From Acidobacteriota bacterium (GTDB lineage: Bacteria > Acidobacteriota > Terriglobia > Acidoferrales > 2-02-FULL-67-57): a stretch of DNA of 9,868 nucleotides. This document shows, one piece after another, positions 6,515-9,868 of the stretch. Under the pieces are notes generated by a model. That model worked only from the letters and a program-made list of their open reading frames with translations, had not been told where the DNA came from and searched no databases. The stretch is from the NCBI GenBank assembly GCA_016210895.1, contig JACQTG010000242.1, positions 1 to 9,868 of the forward strand. Direction: 5' to 3'. A program made the position numbers and the translations under genes. The stretch's first letter is position 1; the number at the start of each line of letters is the position of its first letter.

Positions 6515-7653
6515 GGCAACTCGTAGGCGAGTGGCTGGCCGTTCACCGGCTGCCCGGAGAAGAGCCGCTCGTTGCCGCGGGTGACCACCCGCTGGCCGGG
6601 CCTCACTCCGCCGTTGATTTCAATCCACGCCCCCACACCCGTGCCCGTGTCCACCATCAACTCGGTGACCGTGTTGTCGCCGTTCACCACGTAGACGAAC
6701 TTGCGATCGCCCCGCGCCACCACGGCATCCTTGGGTACGAGCGTGGCGGCGTAGGGTTCCCCGACCTGGAGGGATACACGCGCGAGCATCCCCACGCCAA
6801 TTTGGCGACGCGGGTTCCGTACCGCGATCTTGACCGGAAACGTACGCGCCTGGGCGTCCGCCCGGGGAATCACGCTGAGCACGCGCCCGGTGAGTTCCTG
6901 GCCGGGAAGGGACTCAAAGCTGACGCGGGCCGGGGCGTCGACTTTGAGGTCCCGGAAATACCGCTCGGGCACCTCGAGGCGAATTTCGAGCTCGTCCAGG
7001 GCGAGAATCTCCGCCACCGCACCACCTTCCGCCACCCATTCGCCCACCTCGGTGCGCTCGCGCACCACCACGCCGGTGAAGGGCGCGCGGATCGAAGCCT
7101 GTTCGATGTCGTGCTGGAGGCGCGCGATCTGAGCTTCCAGTTGGTCGACGCGGCCACGCCAGGCGGTGTACTCATAGAACTGCTCGTCGAGTTGCTGCTG
7201 GGAGAAAATCTTTGACTCGTGGAGGTCGCGCGCGCGCTCGAGGTTCCGTTCGGCGAGCTTCAGCCTGGCCGTAGCCTCCTTGTGCGCAGCCTCCGCAGCG
7301 CGGAGCTCAAGCTCCAGGTTGGTCGTGCGCAAGCGGGCCAGCACTTGGCCTTCCTTCACCCGGTGGCCTTCTCGCACCAGCAACTCTGCCACCACCCCGC
7401 CGATCTCGCTCGCCACCACGCTCGCCGTCCGTGCCTCAACCGAGCCCGGCAGTGAGATGGTGCGGCGGAGGTTATACTCGCGGGCCTCGGTGTAGCGCAC
7501 CTCGGCCGGCGGCGGAGCCTGTGCCAGAAGAACTGGCGCCGCCAGGCTGAAAAGCAGCAGCCAAGAGCAGCCCAAGGGCCTGAGGTGGATTTTCAGGTTG
7601 CCGCTAGAAAAGAGACTGAGGGCAGTACCGCGTTGTATCCCTGGGCGTTCCAT
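6511..7653 (-). CDS. RND efflux membrane fusion protein (periplasmic adaptor, HlyD/AcrA type)
   Basis: Links the inner-membrane pump to an outer-membrane channel. With the ATG at 7653-7651 it has 380 residues, typical of the family. A hydrophobic signal segment (WLLLFSLAAPVLLAQ, about 31-45) has no lipobox Cys, so it is probably not a lipoprotein. The first half of the barrel-sandwich (lipoyl) domain is at 77-108 (EIGGVVAELLVREGHRVKEG), a coiled-coil hairpin at about 113-183, the second lipoyl half at 186-217 (IRAPFTGVVVRERTEVGEWV), then a beta-barrel (about 223-297) and a membrane-proximal domain to the end. The frame stays open to a TTG at 7752, but that sits only a few bases past a candidate -10 box, and the codons there look non-coding, so I prefer 7653. 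A start nearer the signal peptide (a CTG about 19 codons on) is possible. The stop overlaps the RND ATG. No regulator or outer-membrane factor is encoded nearby. Confidence 0.94.
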   Translation of the reverse strand: MERPGIQRGTALSLFSSGNLKIHLRPLGCSWLLLFSLAAPVLLAQAPPPAEVRYTEAREYNLRRTISLPGSVEARTASVVASEIGGVVAELLVREGHRVKEGQVLARLRTTNLELELRAAEAAHKEATARLKLAERNLERARDLHESKIFSQQQLDEQFYEYTAWRGRVDQLEAQIARLQHDIEQASIRAPFTGVVVRERTEVGEWVAEGGAVAEILALDELEIRLEVPERYFRDLKVDAPARVSFESLPGQELTGRVLSVIPRADAQARTFPVKIAVRNPRRQIGVGMLARVSLQVGEPYAATLVPKDAVVARGDRKFVYVVNGDNTVTELMVDTGTGVGAWIEINGGVRPGQRVVTRGNERLFSGQPVNGQPLAYELP

Positions 7654-7682
7654 CCCTTTGATTGGGGAAAAACCAATCCTCC
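7654..7682 (-). promoter_or_regulatory. structured ribosome binding site: stem-loop between GGAG and the ATG of the membrane fusion gene
   Basis: On the minus strand GGAG (7682-7679) is followed at once by GATTGG, a TTTTTCC loop and CCAATC (7678-7660), then AAAGGG and the ATG at 7653. Unfolded, GGAG lies 25 bases from the ATG, too far; with the 6-bp stem formed it is 6 bases away. The AAAGGG abuts the ATG, too close to serve well. The stem may therefore set initiation, as reported for phage T4 gene 38. Inference only. Confidence 0.35.
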
Positions 7683-7756
7683 ACGCGACCTGCTCCCGCT
7701 GAAGGCTTGGGAGGGGATGCGTTCTCGGGGTCACCCTCCACGTGGCCGCCAACTCT

Positions 7757-7786
7757 ATTGTAAGCGGAGAGAGGGAGAACGGGCAA
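7757..7786 (-). promoter_or_regulatory. candidate sigma-70-type promoter of the efflux operon
   Basis: On the minus strand TTGCCC (7786-7781) and TACAAT (7762-7757) are separated by 18 bases: four of six and five of six matches to the -35 and -10 consensus. It lies in the 156-base spacer between terC and the membrane fusion gene and would give a leader of about 95 bases. An 8-base palindrome, CCACGTGG (7738-7745), sits just downstream of the expected start point and could be an operator, though it is short enough to be chance. Confidence 0.45.
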
Positions 7787-7809
7787 GGCCGACGGCGAAG
7801 CAGCCGAGT

Positions 7810-8805
7810 TCAGTCCTGCCGTGGGGCCTGGTCTTTGGGCTCTTGAGAGTCCGTTTGGTCGCCCGGCGGGTCCGCGGCAGCCGGGGCGGAGCGTTGTCCC
7901 CGACGTTCTCGGCGCGCCGCCCACAGCGACGCTCCGCCGGCGACGCCGAGGATGATGGCAATGACCGCCAGGGATACGCCCGTTGGAATCTTGTAGAGAT
8001 CCGACAAGAGCATCTTGACGCCCACGAACATCAAAACCAGACCCAAGCCCGGGCGTAGGTATCGGAACATCCCCATCACGCCGGCGAGTAGAAAATAGAG
8101 CGAGCGCAGGCCGAGGATGGCGAAGACGTTCGAGGTGAAGACAATGAACGGGTCGCGGGTGATGGCGAAGATGGCCGGGATGGAGTCGATGGCGAAGACC
8201 ACGTCCGTGCTTTCGACCACCAGCAGTACCACGAACAGCGGTGTGGCCATCCAGCGACCCGCCTCGCGCAGGAAGAAGTGCTGGCCGCGGTAGTCAGGCG
8301 TGATCGGGAAAAAGCGGCGGAAGAGCCGCAGCAGGGGATTCTTTTCCGGCTCTATGTGGGCCTCGCGCTCGAGCAGAAACTTGATCCCGGTGACGACCAG
8401 CAAGGCACCGAAGACATAGATGACCAGGTGGAACCGCGCCAGCAGCGCCGTGCCCAGGGCAATGAATCCCAGGCGCATGATGACCGCGCCCAGAATGCCC
8501 CAGAACAGTACGCGGTGGCGGTAGGGAGGCGGCACGGAGAAGTAAGAAAAAATCAGCAGGAAAACGAAGATGTTGTCGACACTGAGCGAATACTCGATCA
8601 GGTAGCCGGTGAAGTATTCGAGTGCCTTGGGCCCCCCCTGCCAGACATAGACAATTCCATTGAAGATCAGCGCCAGGGAGACCCAGGCCAGGAACCAGGC
8701 GAAGGATTCGCGCTTGGAGACTTCGTGGGCTTTGCGATGAAAGACACCCAGATCCAGCGCCAGCATTCCCACCACAAACAGCCCGAACAGGATCCAGGGC
8801 CACAC
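7810..8805 (-). CDS. TerC/Alx-family integral membrane protein (probable Mn2+/metal exporter)
   Basis: A 331-residue protein of the TerC family, closest to the longer Alx branch, with about nine hydrophobic segments. The two family signatures are present: EYSLSVDNIFVFLLIF (71-86) and VVESTDVVFAIDSIPAIFA (196-214). Their acidic residues D77, E198, D201 and D207 are expected to form the intramembrane metal site. Members are linked to tellurite resistance, pH response (Alx) and manganese export that supports metal loading of secreted proteins; which applies here is not shown. The start is a GTG at 8805-8803 with GGAG 7 bases upstream (8813-8816). The last 35 residues are a charged, proline-rich tail with no membrane character. 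No other ter gene is nearby, so a tellurite operon is unlikely. The 72-base spacer from topA is too short for a complete yybP-ykoY manganese riboswitch of the kind that precedes alx in E. coli; cotranscription with topA is possible. Confidence 0.95.
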   Translation of the reverse strand: MWPWILFGLFVVGMLALDLGVFHRKAHEVSKRESFAWFLAWVSLALIFNGIVYVWQGGPKALEYFTGYLIEYSLSVDNIFVFLLIFSYFSVPPPYRHRVLFWGILGAVIMRLGFIALGTALLARFHLVIYVFGALLVVTGIKFLLEREAHIEPEKNPLLRLFRRFFPITPDYRGQHFFLREAGRWMATPLFVVLLVVESTDVVFAIDSIPAIFAITRDPFIVFTSNVFAILGLRSLYFLLAGVMGMFRYLRPGLGLVLMFVGVKMLLSDLYKIPTGVSLAVIAIILGVAGGASLWAARRERRGQRSAPAAADPPGDQTDSQEPKDQAPRQD

Positions 8806-8853
8806 CGTCGTGCTCCAACTCTGACACTATCCTAGCTACGGCACCCGTGCAAT

Positions 8854-8872
8854 GCCCGGCCGGAATCCGGGC
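8854..8872. terminator. GC-rich stem-loop just past topA (weak terminator candidate)
   Basis: GCCCGG and CCGGGC form a 6-bp stem with a 7-base loop, starting 5 bases after the topA stop. No T-run follows in the topA direction (ATTGCAC instead), so it may only weaken read-through into terC or be a chance GC palindrome. Confidence 0.25.
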
Positions 8873-8877
8873 GCAGG

Positions 8878-9868
8878 TCAAGCGATGGCCAGTTGGAAGT
8901 CGCAGGCGGGATTGCGGCAGTAGCGGAAGCTGCCCTTCTTCGAGCGTTTCTCGAGCACGAAGGGGGCGCCGCAGGTGGGGCAGGCCTCGGGAATGGGTTT
9001 TTCGCGCAAGGTGAACTTGCATTCTGGATAACGCGAGCAGCCGTAAAAACTGAAGCTGCGCGGACCACGCCGCACCCGCCGCTCCAGAAGCTCTCCCTGG
9101 CCGCATTCCGGGCAGGTGATGCCAAGCGTCTTCTGGCGGGTGTAACGGCACTCGGGGAAGTTTGAGCAGGCGATGAACTCGCCGTAGCGGCCATGCCGCA
9201 GCAAGAGCTGGCCGCCGCATTCTGGGCAGTTCTCCTCGAGTGGCGTCGGAGGCGCGGCGCGTCCGCGGCGGTCGAGCGGCTTGGTTGTCTTGCAATCAGG
9301 GTAGCCCGAGCAGGCCAGGAACGGCCCGAAGCGACCGCGCTTGACCACCATCTCGCGGCCGCAGTTCTCGCAATAAATCACCTCGGCCTCGGGCGTGGTG
9401 TCGTCGGAGTCAATGCCGTGGACTTCGAGCTGCGGCTCGCGGGTGTTCGTGCAGTCGGGATAGCCCGAGCAGGCGAGAAACAACCCGTGGCGGCCCATCC
9501 GCAGCAGCATCGGCTTGCCACAGCGCTCGCACGTTTCCTCCGTCGGAAGCCCCGCCTTGACGCTCTCCATCTCTTCGCCCGCGCGCTCAAGATCGCGGGA
9601 GAATTTTTCGTAGAACTCTTCGAGCGCCTGCCGCCAGGGCAGCCGGCCTTCCTCGATTTCGTCGAGCTCATCTTCCATGCGGGCAGTGTAAGCGACGTCG
9701 AAGATGTCTGCGAAGCTCTTGATCAGCAGGTTGTTGACAATCTCGCCCAGTGGCGTAGGCGCGAACCGCCCCTGCTGCTTGCGCACATACTCGCGGTCGA
9801 GGATGGTGGAGAGAATCGTCGCGTAGGTGGAGGGCCGGCCGATGCCGCGCTCTTCGAGTTCCTTGACC
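8878..9868 (-). CDS. topA: DNA topoisomerase I (TopA), C-terminal part (runs off right edge)
   Basis: Type IA topoisomerase that relaxes negative supercoils. The frame is open to the window edge; the visible 329 residues begin VKELEERGIGRPSTYATI, the conserved segment of domain IV, then RFAPTPLGEIVNNLL. The catalytic tyrosine and TOPRIM domain lie upstream, outside the window. A linker of about 60 acidic and helical residues leads to five C-terminal zinc ribbons, each with four cysteines: at about 113-139, 166-192, 214-240, 252-283 and 296-322 of the visible part. The first three share the C-x2-C...FLACSGYPDC type of pattern; the fourth has a longer loop, and the last ends in CRNPACDF almost at the C-terminus. 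The apparent start at 9786 is only an internal GTG: conserved sequence continues in frame before it. All five ribbons are intact here, while E. coli TopA has lost cysteines in its last two. Stop at 8880-8878, 72 bases before terC. Confidence 0.97.
   Translation of the reverse strand, partial: VKELEERGIGRPSTYATILSTILDREYVRKQQGRFAPTPLGEIVNNLLIKSFADIFDVAYTARMEDELDEIEEGRLPWRQALEEFYEKFSRDLERAGEEMESVKAGLPTEETCERCGKPMLLRMGRHGLFLACSGYPDCTNTREPQLEVHGIDSDDTTPEAEVIYCENCGREMVVKRGRFGPFLACSGYPDCKTTKPLDRRGRAAPPTPLEENCPECGGQLLLRHGRYGEFIACSNFPECRYTRQKTLGITCPECGQGELLERRVRRGPRSFSFYGCSRYPECKFTLREKPIPEACPTCGAPFVLEKRSKKGSFRYCRNPACDFQLAIA

Noticed and set aside
7654..7752. N-terminal extension of the membrane fusion protein to a TTG at 7752
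   Set aside because: The extra 33 residues look non-coding and precede an already long signal region, and the TTG lies just past a candidate -10 box, so there would be almost no leader.
8806..8877. yybP-ykoY manganese riboswitch upstream of the TerC/Alx gene
   Set aside because: The topA-terC spacer is only 72 bases, shorter than the riboswitch, and I could not find its conserved internal-loop pattern.
8294..9295. 333-codon minus-strand ORF bridging topA and terC
   Set aside because: It overlaps two well-supported genes in another frame and reads as a frame-shifted version of both, rich in Arg, Pro and Gly, with no domain.
1..9868. Defence system, prophage, CRISPR array, toxin-antitoxin pair or biosynthetic cluster
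   Set aside because: No gene, repeat array or motif of these kinds is visible. XerC here has a housekeeping context and is not accompanied by excisionase, att sites or cargo genes.

Overview
The window reads as a chromosomal segment of a GC-rich Gram-negative bacterium, most likely an Acidobacteriota member or relative. The reasons are a DUF1800 secreted protein, a two-gene RND efflux operon without an outer-membrane factor, topA and xerC close together on one strand, and intergenic repeat types I associate with that phylum. The assignment is inference. No rRNA or other marker gene is present.

Layout, left to right. 1-1218 (minus): N-terminal part of a secreted DUF1800 protein that runs off the left edge. 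1333-1710 (plus): a small exported protein with a Cys-containing beta-rich domain. 1696-1844: a convergent junction packed with short repeats and palindromes. 1845-2774 (minus): the tyrosine recombinase XerC. 2884-3315 (plus): a four-helix membrane protein of unknown function, convergent with and 13 bases from the RND gene. 7653-3329 (minus): a membrane fusion protein and an inner-membrane RND pump with a 4-base ATGA overlap, behind a plausible sigma-70-type promoter. 7810-8805 (minus): a TerC/Alx-family membrane protein, probably a metal exporter. 8878-9868 (minus): C-terminal third of DNA topoisomerase I with five intact four-cysteine zinc ribbons, open at the right edge.

How the genes fit together. 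TopA (supercoiling) and XerC (chromosome dimer resolution) are housekeeping genes that are near neighbours in several phyla. Here the same-strand pair is separated by an export block (TerC, then membrane fusion protein and RND pump). The pump would need an outer-membrane factor encoded elsewhere. The DUF1800 protein and the small exported protein diverge from a 114-base spacer and show no obvious link to the rest.

No gap without a gene exceeds 300 bases. I found no tRNA or rRNA gene, CRISPR array, transposase or prophage gene, and no clear new multi-gene system. The most interesting points are small-scale: interspersed repeats that contribute coding sequence and the stop codon of the small exported protein, a stem-loop between ribosome binding site and start codon of the membrane fusion protein, and changed proton-relay residues in the RND pump.
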